NCBI GenBank assembly: GCA_900542495.1 | Contig: UQNW01000020.1 | Span: 1-63,515 of the forward strand | Origin: an uncultured Roseburia sp. | GTDB lineage: Bacteria; Bacillota; Clostridia; Lachnospirales; Lachnospiraceae | Direction of reading: 5' to 3' | DNA: 63,515 nucleotides | In this document: piece by piece, positions 22,307-31,552 of the stretch | How the letters are laid out: each line of letters starts with the position of its first letter | Numbering within the stretch: position 1 is the stretch's first letter | Made by a program: the position numbers and the translations under genes | The notes under the pieces: model-generated | The model's database searches: none | What the model was told of the DNA's origin: nothing | Seen by the model: the letters and a program-made list of their open reading frames with translations, nothing else

Positions 22307-23212
22307 TTATCCTACAATCTTCCAGTTACTATCTTTTTCCAGCGTTAAGTCAAACTGTGAAATCTGTGTTGCTTTTGTTCTCTGGTCGAGATACTTCACC
22401 GATACCGAAACTTTGACCTGTTCCCCATCTTTGATGAAGATAGGATTTACCAACTCTGAAAACAGATAACCACAGTTTACAGGTTCAAGCACATTGCCAG
22501 ATACATAATAGGCAAGCTCCTTTTCCGTAGCGGTAGGGTACAGCTTAAAAAATGTTTCCAAGAACTCTGTCACTTCCTCCGTTGTGGCAGCATCCACCGT
22601 TCCGTCAGATTCCTTTGTCTTTGGTTCATAGCTGGATTTTGTCGGTGTGCTGCTAATGGTCGGATTCTGTGTGATAACCATGTTTCCATTGCTATCTACA
22701 TGAACCACTACCATATAAGCGGAGGTGTAACCGATTGACGTTTCACCCTCCGTTACCGTCTGATCTACGGAGTAGACAACGGTAAAGTCGTCTGTTCCAG
22801 CCTGTTCTATATCCCAAATCTTTACATCTGTTACCGTAGAGCTTGTGGGTATATCCTGCCTTACCGTATCGACATTCAAATCCTGCAAGCTCTTAGTCAG
22901 ATAATTGTTGATGGCTGCGGTTCTTTTATCAATGGATTCCTGCGTATTGCTCCAAGAATAGTAGGACTTCGCAAAGGCTTTTACAAAGTTCTCTATCCTG
23001 TTAGTGTCAACAATTCTTTGTTCAATGACTTCCTTTTCATGTACCGTGTGCATATCAATGGCGGTGAAATTCTTATACACCCCAAAGCTGACGCTTGTAA
23101 TCAGCACCAGCCATAAGGCAATCACAGTTTTCTTGTGTGTGCCGACTTTCATCACAGGCACTTTTTTCTCTTTTTTCGGTTTTGATTCCTTGTCCTTTTT
23201 CTTAAATATCAT
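22307..23212 (-). CDS. tcpC: Tn916 Orf13 / TcpC-like conjugation protein, 301 aa
   Basis: N-terminal cytoplasmic basic segment (KKDKESKPKKEKKVPVMKVG), one membrane helix (VIALWLVLITSVSFGVYKNF) and an extracytoplasmic NTF2-like domain pair, the plan of Orf13/TcpC in the ICE mating channel (VirB8-like). The end QFDLTLEKDSNWKIVG is conserved in the family. First gene of the conserved transfer block downstream of the ABC-F leader, 15 bases from Orf14. Confidence 0.9.
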   Translation of the reverse strand: MIFKKKDKESKPKKEKKVPVMKVGTHKKTVIALWLVLITSVSFGVYKNFTAIDMHTVHEKEVIEQRIVDTNRIENFVKAFAKSYYSWSNTQESIDKRTAAINNYLTKSLQDLNVDTVRQDIPTSSTVTDVKIWDIEQAGTDDFTVVYSVDQTVTEGETSIGYTSAYMVVVHVDSNGNMVITQNPTISSTPTKSSYEPKTKESDGTVDAATTEEVTEFLETFFKLYPTATEKELAYYVSGNVLEPVNCGYLFSELVNPIFIKDGEQVKVSVSVKYLDQRTKATQISQFDLTLEKDSNWKIVG

Positions 23213-23227
23213 AGTACCATTTCCTTT

Positions 23228-24229
23228 CTATTTTGATTTTACCCGACCAGCACCAATCAAGTGTTTCTGCCAGTACGGGCTTGTTAAATCTGCATATCCA
23301 ATAGGGTCGCCAGCGTGATACATTCTGTTGTTTCCTGCATAGATTCCCACATGGGTGACATACGTTCCAGAATTATAAGTGGAGTGGAAGAATACCAAGT
23401 CACCAGCTTTCGCCTGTGACAGCGGTATGTGCTGCGTAGCGTCATACTGTGCCTGTGCGGTACGAGGTAGACTGATACCAGCTTTCCCATAGCACCAAGA
23501 CGTAAGACCAGAACAGTCAAAGCTGGTGTTTGGATTGCTGCCGCCAAAGACATACTTCCAGCCTTGATACTTCAATGCTTCTTTGAAGATTGCCTGTGCG
23601 GTAGCGTCACTGAAACTGGGAACAGCTAAATACTGGTTCACCAGACGGACATAGAACATATTTCCGTACTTATAACGCCAGCCGCCATTTTCCTTAATGG
23701 AAATCTCATTCTTATAGGTGACTTTGACACCGCCCGATTTGTCTTTAGCGAAACTGACAGCCAGTTCAAAAGTGTACTTTTTTCCATGCTTCGCCACATA
23801 GTCAATGAAGCCACCGCCATAGTTATAGGCTTGTACCACTGTGTCAATGTCACAGCCTTTTGCTTCTGCGGATTTTAAAAGCTCTGAGAAGTATTTACAC
23901 CCCTGTTTGATGGATTCCTCCGTCGAGAGGGAATTAGGCGGCAACCCCATTGATTCTGACGACTGCATGACGTCCGTAGCTGTACCGCCAGATTCCACCT
24001 GCATGATGGCAAGCAGATAGTTCACATAGTCCGAGATTCCGTATTCTTTCGCATATTTTTCTACCGTCGGTTGATGTTTCAGCACTTCCTCTGACAGATT
24101 CAGTCCAGAAAAATCAAAGTAGGAAGTGCTGTTTTCTTCATCATCTGCGGTCACGATAAACAGGAACAAAAGCAGACAGATAATCACCGTAAAAATCCCA
24201 CCGAACACAGCGAAGTGTCTTAGCTTCAT
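23228..24229 (-). CDS. Tn916 Orf14-like cell-wall hydrolase, 333 aa
   Basis: An N-terminal membrane helix (FGGIFTVIICLLLFLFIVTA), a lysozyme-like domain (NYLLAIMQVESGGTATDVMQ, Glu in QVESGG) and a C-terminal NlpC/P60 domain with catalytic Cys in SFDCSGLTSWCYGK and His in THVGIYAG. It opens peptidoglycan for the mating channel. Overlaps Orf15 by four bases. Confidence 0.95.
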   Translation of the reverse strand: MKLRHFAVFGGIFTVIICLLLFLFIVTADDEENSTSYFDFSGLNLSEEVLKHQPTVEKYAKEYGISDYVNYLLAIMQVESGGTATDVMQSSESMGLPPNSLSTEESIKQGCKYFSELLKSAEAKGCDIDTVVQAYNYGGGFIDYVAKHGKKYTFELAVSFAKDKSGGVKVTYKNEISIKENGGWRYKYGNMFYVRLVNQYLAVPSFSDATAQAIFKEALKYQGWKYVFGGSNPNTSFDCSGLTSWCYGKAGISLPRTAQAQYDATQHIPLSQAKAGDLVFFHSTYNSGTYVTHVGIYAGNNRMYHAGDPIGYADLTSPYWQKHLIGAGRVKSK

Positions 24230-26376
24230 TTCTTACCGCCTTTCCTGCTGGTCGTTTTCTTCATGGTTGACGGGTTTGTGGTCTTTTTCTGTACGGTCTT
24301 TGTCTGCTTTTGATGTTTGACTGTCTGACGGGGCATATCTGTCACAGTTCCCGAATGTTTTGGTGTAGTTGCTGGAGAAGAAGATTCTCTGGCAACCTGC
24401 GTCCTTACTTCCTGTTGCTTTGTGACAGGCTCTTTTGCTCTAGCAGATTGTGATTGCTCCCTCTTAACAGTAGTAGGGCGTTCTTTGATATTCTGTTCTT
24501 CTTTAGAACCTGCCGACTGTGGAGCTGCTTTCGCAGATACAGGCGTTGTCACTGGTCGCTCATGCAATGGGGCAGTTCCTTTCGCTGTACCAGCTTTTGT
24601 CGCTGATCCATTGTCCTGTCGCTCCTTATCCTGTGTTTCCTGTTTCTTCTGTGTCTTATCCACTATCGGACGCTGCGGATTCTGTTTTTCTGATTGCGGT
24701 TGTTTCGATACCGCTTTTTTATCCACGATACCACGCTTAGAAGCGGACTTCGTTTCCTGCGTCTGGCTTGCAGAGCTGCTATGTACTGTCGATTGCGAAG
24801 AATCGTTGTTCTGATTATCGGGTAATGAAAGCGGCTTCTGATTCATTGGCAGAGCTGGCGGCTTTCCGTTACCTCCACTATGGGAAGATGGCGTATTGTT
24901 TGGTCTGGTATGACCGCTGCCTGCTGATTTTGTATTATCTGCTTTTTTCGTAGAAGCAGAAGCAGCCGCCGCACCAGCGACACCGCCAGCAGCACCAGCC
25001 GCAACCGTCCTTCCGATTTTACGCTCCAAGCGTCTTGCCCTACGGTTAAGGAACATATAAGGTCGTCGCATGATTCGTCTGCTGACCTGCTGTGTGTCGG
25101 AAGATTGCAGACTGAACATTGTCATCAAATCACCCAGTTTAAAGTAGATTCCTGCAAAGGTGACTATCTGTAAAAAAGCAATCATAAAGAACGGATAGCC
25201 AGAAGAAATGGAATAAAACATAGTGGATATGCTGAAAGCCGTCGTAATAATCAGCGTGATTCCTGCCCTCATCATAATGGTATTGAACAGCTTCGTAAGA
25301 GCCTTTTTTGACATGCCCTCATATGTCGGAATCATAGATAGGATAAAACTGATTGGCAGGAACATAGCGTAAATGATAAATAGCACCTGCGAGAAAATCA
25401 TCATGCCCGTAAGCAGGAATACAAAAACCGAGATACCGATATTGAAGATGAACAGGAACACCTCCATACCTAAACGTGTCATGGTCTTTGTGACACTTAG
25501 ATTGTCATTGTCCTTATTTTCGATTTCCTCAATCACTATATCTTCTCTATCGTCCGTATCTGGACTTGCCGATAACAGGCTTTCCACACGGTCAGAGCCG
25601 AGTGTTTCTATATCCGATTCCCTATACTGTAAGAGCAGCCACGGTTGTTTCACCTGTATGGAAAACAGACCGTCCCTTATCAAATCCACACTGTCTTTTC
25701 CTTTACTGTTGGAATCGGGCAGCACAATCTTTGTGCCAAGCGATAACGCCGAGCTGCTTATATCAGCGGAAAAGTCATTGATTTTACTGATATAATTTGG
25801 GGCATAGGCAATAAAAGAAGCGGATAACAGGAATACCACAAGAAAGTTAATCACCGCATGAACTGCTTTTGTGGTTTCCCTCTTGATAAGTCCTGTGTAT
25901 GCCACATAGATACCCATTACCAGAATAAGGATAAGCAGGAATCCCACATAGAACCCCTCGCTAGAAAAACCGCTGGAAGTGACACCAGCCAACGTCTGAA
26001 TGTTCTTTCCGATAGAGCTTGCGGTATCAGAGATAAAGTCCAGCTTGTAGGCTTCCTGTACCACATATCCCGTCGCATTGGAAATGTATAAGCTCACCGT
26101 CCAGACAAAGTTTGTGATGGCATATAGTCCGTACTGAATACTTTTGCCGATACCGTCAAGCCAGTTCCACGGTAACCAATCCCAACTTGAATCCACATAG
26201 AAATCAAGCTGGTAGTTTTCCAGCGGATATTTAGAATAGGTGTTAGCGTCACTCACCGTATTGTCTACCAGACCAGCCGCATGAGCTACCGTACCCGTGA
26301 TAGATAAAAATACCAGCACACCAAGAATCACCGAAAGCGTGATAAGCAGATAACGGACTATTTTTCTCTTGTCCAT
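24226..26376 (-). CDS. Tn916 Orf15-like membrane channel protein, 716 aa
   Basis: Start MDKRKIVRYLLITLSVILGV with GAGGTG upstream. Signal/membrane helix, then six to eight membrane helices (up to about residue 400), followed by a long disordered Ser/Thr/Lys/Gln-rich C-terminus (KQTKTVQKKTTNPSTMKK). VirB6/TcpH-like membrane pore component of the conjugative machine. Four-base overlaps on both sides. Confidence 0.9.
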   Translation of the reverse strand: MDKRKIVRYLLITLSVILGVLVFLSITGTVAHAAGLVDNTVSDANTYSKYPLENYQLDFYVDSSWDWLPWNWLDGIGKSIQYGLYAITNFVWTVSLYISNATGYVVQEAYKLDFISDTASSIGKNIQTLAGVTSSGFSSEGFYVGFLLILILVMGIYVAYTGLIKRETTKAVHAVINFLVVFLLSASFIAYAPNYISKINDFSADISSSALSLGTKIVLPDSNSKGKDSVDLIRDGLFSIQVKQPWLLLQYRESDIETLGSDRVESLLSASPDTDDREDIVIEEIENKDNDNLSVTKTMTRLGMEVFLFIFNIGISVFVFLLTGMMIFSQVLFIIYAMFLPISFILSMIPTYEGMSKKALTKLFNTIMMRAGITLIITTAFSISTMFYSISSGYPFFMIAFLQIVTFAGIYFKLGDLMTMFSLQSSDTQQVSRRIMRRPYMFLNRRARRLERKIGRTVAAGAAGGVAGAAAASASTKKADNTKSAGSGHTRPNNTPSSHSGGNGKPPALPMNQKPLSLPDNQNNDSSQSTVHSSSASQTQETKSASKRGIVDKKAVSKQPQSEKQNPQRPIVDKTQKKQETQDKERQDNGSATKAGTAKGTAPLHERPVTTPVSAKAAPQSAGSKEEQNIKERPTTVKREQSQSARAKEPVTKQQEVRTQVARESSSPATTPKHSGTVTDMPRQTVKHQKQTKTVQKKTTNPSTMKKTTSRKGGKK

Positions 26377-26381
26377 AGGCT

Positions 26382-28832
26382 TCACCTCATTTCTTCCGTC
26401 TGCACTGGCGGTCTGGTATCAAAGGCATGGAACAGGTCAGCGAATACAGGGTGAATCTGGATAACGCCCACACGCCCGTATAAATCTTGAAACAGGCATT
26501 GCCCGTTTTCCAAATCCCTTAATCGCTTCTGGTTGCCCTCGTCCTCCTTATCCACACCGAAAAATTCAAGGGTATTTTTGATTTCTTTTATATCTGTGCT
26601 ACGAAAGGCAAACTTCAAGCCGATATTGTTCTTCATCTTTTCGTCGTCCACATCACCAGAGTTTTGTGTCACAAAGTACACAGCGGCATTTATGGAACGA
26701 CCAGCACGAATCAGCTTGTTAGAGAGTGCTTTTCCCTGTGCTACCTGCAAGAACGTCCACGCTTCGTCCAAATCCACCATCTTGAAAATGCTCCTATCCG
26801 AATGGATAAAATCTAAGGCAAAGGTACTGATAACGATAAGCATTGCCACGGAAAGCAGCTCCATTGTGGTATATTCTTCAAATTTTGTGTCCTTGTCTGG
26901 CAATACAAGGTCAGCCACCTGTATGATGTTAAGCTGTCGGTCTAAACTGATGGATTGTTCCACATCACCGTCCGAGAATAACAGGTGTGCAAAATCATAG
27001 TCCGTCATGCTCTCAATATGGTCTGCGATATTCTCTGCCACGAGTGAACCATCTTTGCGGAGTTCATCAATGACACGGAGCAGTCCTCTTTTTTTGCTCT
27101 GGGTAACAGAACGGATTGCACGCCTTAATACAGGGAACTTCTCACCGTCACGGGAAGAAATACCTGTAAGGAATGTTAAAATATCAATCGCAAGGCTTTC
27201 AGCGTCTTTTGTACGCTTCATAATCACGTAAGGGTCAAGAAGTCCTTTGTTCTTATTCTCGCTGGTAAGGTTGACGATTTTGATTTCATGTGCAATATCG
27301 GGTAGTGTTTCCTGCCAGTTGCCACGCTCTGATTTAGGGTCTACAATGACCGCTTTTCCTCCAAACAGCACCGCATAATAGATGATAAGGTTGTTACAAA
27401 ATGACTTGCCACCGCCAAGAGAACCAAGAAAAGCGGCAGCTAACGCATTGGTGACGGAACCCTTAACGCCCTGTGCCGCAAGGCTGGGTTTCAGATATAC
27501 ATTTTTTCCTGTATCAAGGTTATAGCCGATATAGATACCGTCCGTTTCCCCAAGCTGCTGTGTCGCACCGAATCCAAGTCCAGCTAGAAAGTCAGAAGTG
27601 ACATACTGGATATAATCGTTGATATATCTTTTACTTGCTGGGATAAACTCACCATGCAATCCCAACATATCCCCGAATGGGCGTACCAGCTTCACATTCA
27701 AATCGTCGTAGAAGTCCTTGACTTCATCACAGCGGCGTTTCAGTTCTTCCAGAGTATTAGCCGCCACACGGATAACGTAGGACAGCTTATACATGGATTC
27801 TTTGGACTGGTCTAAGTTCGTTTCCAGCTCATTGACTGAATCCAGAGCTTCAATGACGTTATTTCCTGTTTCGTTGCCTGCTTCCCAAGCGTGGTTATCC
27901 AAGTCTTTCAATTCTTTCTTTTTATTTCTAACCGTTGTCAGAGCCTTTTTATTAGTGACGATTTCCACATTCATAGAAGTGGAAACAGGGAACGTGAATT
28001 GCTGCTGTTGATAGTAGAAGATTTCACTGGACGGAAAATCAAGCTCCCCCACGATATTGTTAATCGTGAAGTAGGCAACATACGTTGTCTGATCTTCACG
28101 CTCAATCTTTAGGTATCGCTGGTTTTCCTCTATCATGCAGCGTGTAGGTCGGATAAGGTCATATCGCCTCACCAGCGTTTCACGCTTTAACTTCTTTACT
28201 GGCAAATCATAACTGTAATCACTGTAAGCAACTCCCGTATTCCCGTAGATATGCTCCAAGAGATAACCGAAATCATTCTTATCCAGCCTGCGGAACTGAA
28301 AGCGGCGTGAGATTTTACTTTCCAGTAATTTCTCCATCTTCATAAAACGCCCCACTTCATCATTGCTCATGGAAACAAAGTCACCCATGAGCTTGTGATT
28401 GACTTCATAGATAAAATCCGTAAAGGTCATGGCTGCCGACTTTTTCATACTTTTTAGGTTGATTTCTTCCTCATTCACTAGCAGCTTGAAGCCAAGAAAA
28501 AAACGGTAGTCAATCTGATTTTCCCCAATCATCTCAACCAACGCTTCTGTCTGTTCGTCTACCTTTTTACAGGCTATTTCTTTCAATCTGCCTGTGATTC
28601 CTTTTTTAGAACGCTCCTGTACTGCACGTAAACTGTCCTCTGTGGCAATCTGTAAGGCATGGATTTTCCCGTCACGGTTCTGGGCGATAAGCTGGCGGAA
28701 GTTGTCATGCACCATGTACTTTTCATCTGGTGACAGGAACGAATAATTGTAAGGTGTCAGCTCATAGTAAGCGAAACACTCACCGTCATGGTTGAACACC
28801 AGATTGTTTTCAATATATTTAATCGGGAACAT
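26382..28832 (-). CDS. Tn916 Orf16-like VirB4 ATPase, 816 aa
   Basis: MFPIKYIENNLVFNHDGECF; Walker A FLGSLGGGKSFCNNLIIYYA, Walker B KMVDLDEAWTFLQVAQGKAL. VirB4/TraE-family ATPase powering the conjugation apparatus (TcpF). Full length for Tn916 Orf16 (815). Overlaps Orf17 by 14 bases. Confidence 0.95.
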   Translation of the reverse strand: MFPIKYIENNLVFNHDGECFAYYELTPYNYSFLSPDEKYMVHDNFRQLIAQNRDGKIHALQIATEDSLRAVQERSKKGITGRLKEIACKKVDEQTEALVEMIGENQIDYRFFLGFKLLVNEEEINLKSMKKSAAMTFTDFIYEVNHKLMGDFVSMSNDEVGRFMKMEKLLESKISRRFQFRRLDKNDFGYLLEHIYGNTGVAYSDYSYDLPVKKLKRETLVRRYDLIRPTRCMIEENQRYLKIEREDQTTYVAYFTINNIVGELDFPSSEIFYYQQQQFTFPVSTSMNVEIVTNKKALTTVRNKKKELKDLDNHAWEAGNETGNNVIEALDSVNELETNLDQSKESMYKLSYVIRVAANTLEELKRRCDEVKDFYDDLNVKLVRPFGDMLGLHGEFIPASKRYINDYIQYVTSDFLAGLGFGATQQLGETDGIYIGYNLDTGKNVYLKPSLAAQGVKGSVTNALAAAFLGSLGGGKSFCNNLIIYYAVLFGGKAVIVDPKSERGNWQETLPDIAHEIKIVNLTSENKNKGLLDPYVIMKRTKDAESLAIDILTFLTGISSRDGEKFPVLRRAIRSVTQSKKRGLLRVIDELRKDGSLVAENIADHIESMTDYDFAHLLFSDGDVEQSISLDRQLNIIQVADLVLPDKDTKFEEYTTMELLSVAMLIVISTFALDFIHSDRSIFKMVDLDEAWTFLQVAQGKALSNKLIRAGRSINAAVYFVTQNSGDVDDEKMKNNIGLKFAFRSTDIKEIKNTLEFFGVDKEDEGNQKRLRDLENGQCLFQDLYGRVGVIQIHPVFADLFHAFDTRPPVQTEEMR

Positions 28833-29208
28833 ACATCACACTCCTAACTGCTGTAATAACGGGATTGAATTTTTCATGTTTCAGCTTAATGGCTTTTCCT
28901 GCATAGGTCACTTTTGGTCGGAGTAAAAAACTCACACAGGATTTTAAAAATCCAAATGGCTTTTTCCCGTCAAAGGTCTTTTGCGATACGAACCAAGTAA
29001 AAGCGACGGGGATTCCAAAGTATTTGAGAAATGCCCCGTCAATCAAGTTAAAGGGCGGCAGCTCCCCAAAGAGAATCACCACGAACAGCGATACCACAAA
29101 CCAAGCCATCTGACTGAACGTGACAGGGAACGGGAGCTGAAAGTCGTTGATTGCATAAATGACTTTTTCCACGCTCCATATGCTTGTATAGCTTTTGATT
29201 TTCTTCAA
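28819..29208 (-). CDS. Tn916 Orf17 / TcpE-like membrane protein, 129 aa
   Basis: MKKIKSYTSIWSVEKVIYAI with two membrane helices (TFSQMAWFVVSLFVVILFGE; FLKYFGIPVAFTWFVSQKTF). Matches the TcpE family member of Tn916 in size and position. GAAAGGAGC precedes ATG. Confidence 0.9.
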   Translation of the reverse strand: MKKIKSYTSIWSVEKVIYAINDFQLPFPVTFSQMAWFVVSLFVVILFGELPPFNLIDGAFLKYFGIPVAFTWFVSQKTFDGKKPFGFLKSCVSFLLRPKVTYAGKAIKLKHEKFNPVITAVRSVMYVPD

Positions 29209-29319
29209 TTTTCACAGCTCCTTTCTTTTCTAAAATGGAAACAGCAGCCTGTATTTCACAAACTGCTGCATAAAAAATACCAGTGTCATTTCACTGGCTG
29301 ATGATAAAATATTCAGTTG

Positions 29320-29805
29320 TTATGGACATTCAAACACCCCATGATTGGTGACGACAAAACGCCCCTCCAAGTCAAGGTCACGCCCGTAGGCTTCATAGTC
29401 TATGTAGCTTCTTATCCTGTCTGGTATCTCACCCAGACTTTGACATTCATCTATGAAGTAATAGGCAACGTCTGTCATATCACTACAATCGGGATAATGG
29501 ATAATATCGTCTGCGTGTTCGCACAAATCTTCCAAGCTGCTGTAATAGCCTAGCAGCTCCGATAATTCGTCCTGTATGTCCTCTGGTAAGTTCTCCACCA
29601 TTTCACACAGGCGGTTGACTTCCTCAATGGGCGTGTATTCGTCAATCTCAAAGGGCAGCTCGTAATCATGGATAGCGTATTCCTCGTATTCGTCATTCAA
29701 GCCGATACGTTCTGCCATCTCGTCATAATCAACGGGCGGCGTGAACCACGCACCCACAAGCTCACCCTCATTGTATTTCCCAAGATTGGCGATATAGATT
29801 CGCAT
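29320..29805 (-). CDS. ardA: ArdA-type antirestriction protein (copy 1), 161 aa
   Basis: MRIYIANLGKYNEGELVGAW, EYAIHDYELPFEIDEYTPIE, ending ARYFVVTNHGVFEC-type (LEGRFVVTNHGVFECP). ArdA mimics B-form DNA with an acidic surface; this protein is strongly acidic. It inhibits type I restriction enzymes when the ICE enters a new host. Separated by 23 bases from a second ArdA (29829). Confidence 0.9.
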   Translation of the reverse strand: MRIYIANLGKYNEGELVGAWFTPPVDYDEMAERIGLNDEYEEYAIHDYELPFEIDEYTPIEEVNRLCEMVENLPEDIQDELSELLGYYSSLEDLCEHADDIIHYPDCSDMTDVAYYFIDECQSLGEIPDRIRSYIDYEAYGRDLDLEGRFVVTNHGVFECP

Positions 29806-29828
29806 TTCTTCGATACCACATCACCCCT

Positions 29829-30332
29829 TTACTGATAGCGGAACACGCCGCTTGTAGTAAATAAGTATCTGTCGTCCATTTCCAGCTCATTCCCATAAGA
29901 GTGATAGTCGATATGCTTTTGCAGTTCGTGTGGAATCTCACCGAATACGTTTTCCTCACAGATAAGGTATTCTGCCAAAGCCGCGCCGTCGCCCACATCA
30001 TAGTAGCGTATCTCGTCTTTATGGTCGATAAATTCATCAAAGCTGGAAAACCATTTCTGCTGAATGGCTTTCATTTCATTGCCGACAGGCGTACCCTCCA
30101 ATTCAAGAACCATGCGGCAGTTGGCATTGATTTCCCAGAGCTGCGTATCGCTGTGTAAGTCAAAGGGCAACTCATAGTCGGCAATCTCAATCTGTTCTTC
30201 ATGTTCCACACCGATTTTTTCTCGGATTTCCTCAAAGTCCACAGGGCAGTTGAACCAAGCACCAGAATATTCTTCGTCACCCTCACGATACGGTTTTGTA
30301 TTATTTAACAAGTAAACTCGCATTTCCTGCAT
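29829..30332 (-). CDS. ardA: ArdA-type antirestriction protein (copy 2), 167 aa
   Basis: MQEMRVYLLNNTKPYREGDE, IEIADYELPFDLHSDTQLWE, DDRYLFTTSGVFRYQ. Same domain as the neighbour but only distantly similar, so an old duplication or two imports. AGGAAGTGACAGACC precedes ATG; a second ATG lies four codons on. First 28 bases overlap the gene upstream. Confidence 0.9.
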   Translation of the reverse strand: MQEMRVYLLNNTKPYREGDEEYSGAWFNCPVDFEEIREKIGVEHEEQIEIADYELPFDLHSDTQLWEINANCRMVLELEGTPVGNEMKAIQQKWFSSFDEFIDHKDEIRYYDVGDGAALAEYLICEENVFGEIPHELQKHIDYHSYGNELEMDDRYLFTTSGVFRYQ

Positions 30333-30550
30333 GGTCTGTCACTTCCTTTCATCATATCCAGTATTCCCATTATAACAGCATAATCTACACCAAACACATA
30401 ATGAGAAAACTTTTCTAACTGTTCTTTAGGATATTGAAGAGGTATCTGTCGTTTGATTTCTTCCCATACCTCACGCTTGCGGTAAGGCAGGTCGGAAACA
30501 TCATTACAGCCGATATAATCTTTCATATCCTCAAAAATATCTGTTTTCAT
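30305..30550 (-). CDS. Hypothetical ICE protein before ardA, 81 aa
   Basis: Start MKTDIFEDMKDYIGCNDVSD with GGAGG upstream; then LPYRKREVWEEIKRQIPLQY. A small helical protein conserved in position in Tn916-like elements. Ends CRKCEFTC with three cysteines. Unknown function. Confidence 0.6.
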   Translation of the reverse strand: MKTDIFEDMKDYIGCNDVSDLPYRKREVWEEIKRQIPLQYPKEQLEKFSHYVFGVDYAVIMGILDMMKGSDRPCRKCEFTC

Positions 30551-30577
30551 GTTGTCCTCCAATCTAAAAATTTTGTA

Positions 30578-30612
30578 TAAAAAAAGCAGCAAACCTATTA
30601 TGATTTACTGCT
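30578..30612 (-). terminator. Terminator of the SieB-like cassette
   Basis: Minus strand AGCAGTAAA (30612-30604) / TTTGCTGCT (30593-30585) then seven T. Nearly identical to the terminator at 34361-34392 after the other cargo gene. Confidence 0.85.
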
Positions 30613-30620
30613 AATTCATT

Positions 30621-31127
30621 TTAATAAAATTTTTGCCTTAATTCATCATCATTGTTAATTCTCTGAATAACCCACGGTTGCAAAAAGAATTGAATTTGAG
30701 GGTCTAACATATCTACCAAATGAGTTTGTCCTGCTGGTGTAATAATTTGCAGGTGTTGTAACTCAATTACCAATCCATTATTATAAGGAAGTGGCAATGT
30801 ATGTGTTGGTTCATTGATAAACTCCCGAATCACAATAACTTGTTCTGGTGTCATTCTTTTAAGATATTTTGTTTGTGCTTCAACCAATTTTTTTGATGAA
30901 TGCTTATCATAAAAGTAATGATATATTTTACTAACTATAAGAACTATTAGTATAGCAGTTGAAACGACAAAAATAATACCTATTGTAAATCCATATTTAT
31001 CACGAAACTCTGTCATATATAGCCTTTTAGCCAACTGGTCTGGCAATAGTAATAATGCTCCGCTTGCAATAGACAAAGCTCCTAGAATATTAGGCGGTAA
31101 TTTTAAGAAATCAATAAAATCTTTCAT
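30621..31127 (-). CDS. SieB-like superinfection exclusion protein, 168 aa
   Basis: Start MKDFIDFLKLPPNILGALSI with GCGGAGG upstream. Two membrane helices (SIASGALLLLPDQLAKRLY and FTIGIIFVVSTAILIVLIVS) and a cytoplasmic tail with KRMTPEQVIVIREFINEP are typical of the superinfection exclusion B family found in phages and gut mobile elements. It blocks other phages in the known case; inferred here. It has its own promoter and terminator between otherwise continuous ICE genes, so it is a cargo cassette. Confidence 0.7.
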   Translation of the reverse strand: MKDFIDFLKLPPNILGALSIASGALLLLPDQLAKRLYMTEFRDKYGFTIGIIFVVSTAILIVLIVSKIYHYFYDKHSSKKLVEAQTKYLKRMTPEQVIVIREFINEPTHTLPLPYNNGLVIELQHLQIITPAGQTHLVDMLDPQIQFFLQPWVIQRINNDDELRQKFY

Positions 31128-31134
31128 AATCATT

Positions 31135-31190
31135 CCTCCGCAATTCATTAAATTACAACAAATTATAACATCTTGCGGAGGATATAACAA
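31135..31190 (-). promoter_or_regulatory. Own promoter and RBS-pairing repeat of the SieB-like gene
   Basis: Minus strand TTGTTA (31190-31185), 17 bases, TATAAT (31167-31162). The inverted repeat CCTCCGCAA (31181-31173) / TTGCGGAGG (31143-31135) covers the ribosome site. The upstream arm is before the transcription start, so it could only block translation in read-through messages from upstream ICE genes. Confidence 0.6.
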
Positions 31191-31195
31191 TATGA

Positions 31196-31417
31196 TTACG
31201 CCCCGATAATCTTATTGAATAACTGTAACAGTACGTCTTTCACGCCAGCGGCATTGAATACCAGACCGACAGCGATTAAGGCAATCACCAGAAAGCCAAT
31301 AAGTTTGGAAAACTCACGCTTGAAACCGAGATACACCCCGATAACAGCGATTGCCATAAGCACAAGTGACTGTGCATTGGATAAAAACCAGTTGTATAAG
31401 TTCTGTCCGAAATTCAT
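31196..31417 (-). CDS. Tn916 Orf19 / TcpD-like membrane protein, 73 aa
   Basis: MNFGQNLYNWFLSNAQSLVL with two membrane helices and FNAAGVKDVLLQLFNKIIGA at the end. Matches TcpD/Orf19, a small membrane partner in the Tcp conjugation channel. Overlaps the DUF3789 stop by one base. Confidence 0.85.
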   Translation of the reverse strand: MNFGQNLYNWFLSNAQSLVLMAIAVIGVYLGFKREFSKLIGFLVIALIAVGLVFNAAGVKDVLLQLFNKIIGA

Positions 31418-31548
31418 TATTTCTCACCTCTTTTCCATGTTTCCATATCTCTGTCAAACTGGCTGCCAGCCCGTACCAGACACATTGTAACCACTCCGAT
31501 ACCTGCACCAAGAGATACTAAAAATAAATCAAATAAGATATGTTTCAT
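31417..31548 (-). CDS. DUF3789-like small membrane protein, 43 aa
   Basis: Start MKHILFDLFLVSLGAGIGVV with GGAGGAATGACAAC upstream; then RAGSQFDRDMETWKRGEK. Single membrane helix and C-terminal amphipathic end. A regular small companion of the Orf20 relaxase in Tn916-like ICEs; function unknown. Confidence 0.7.
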   Translation of the reverse strand: MKHILFDLFLVSLGAGIGVVTMCLVRAGSQFDRDMETWKRGEK

Positions 31549-31552
31549 GTTG

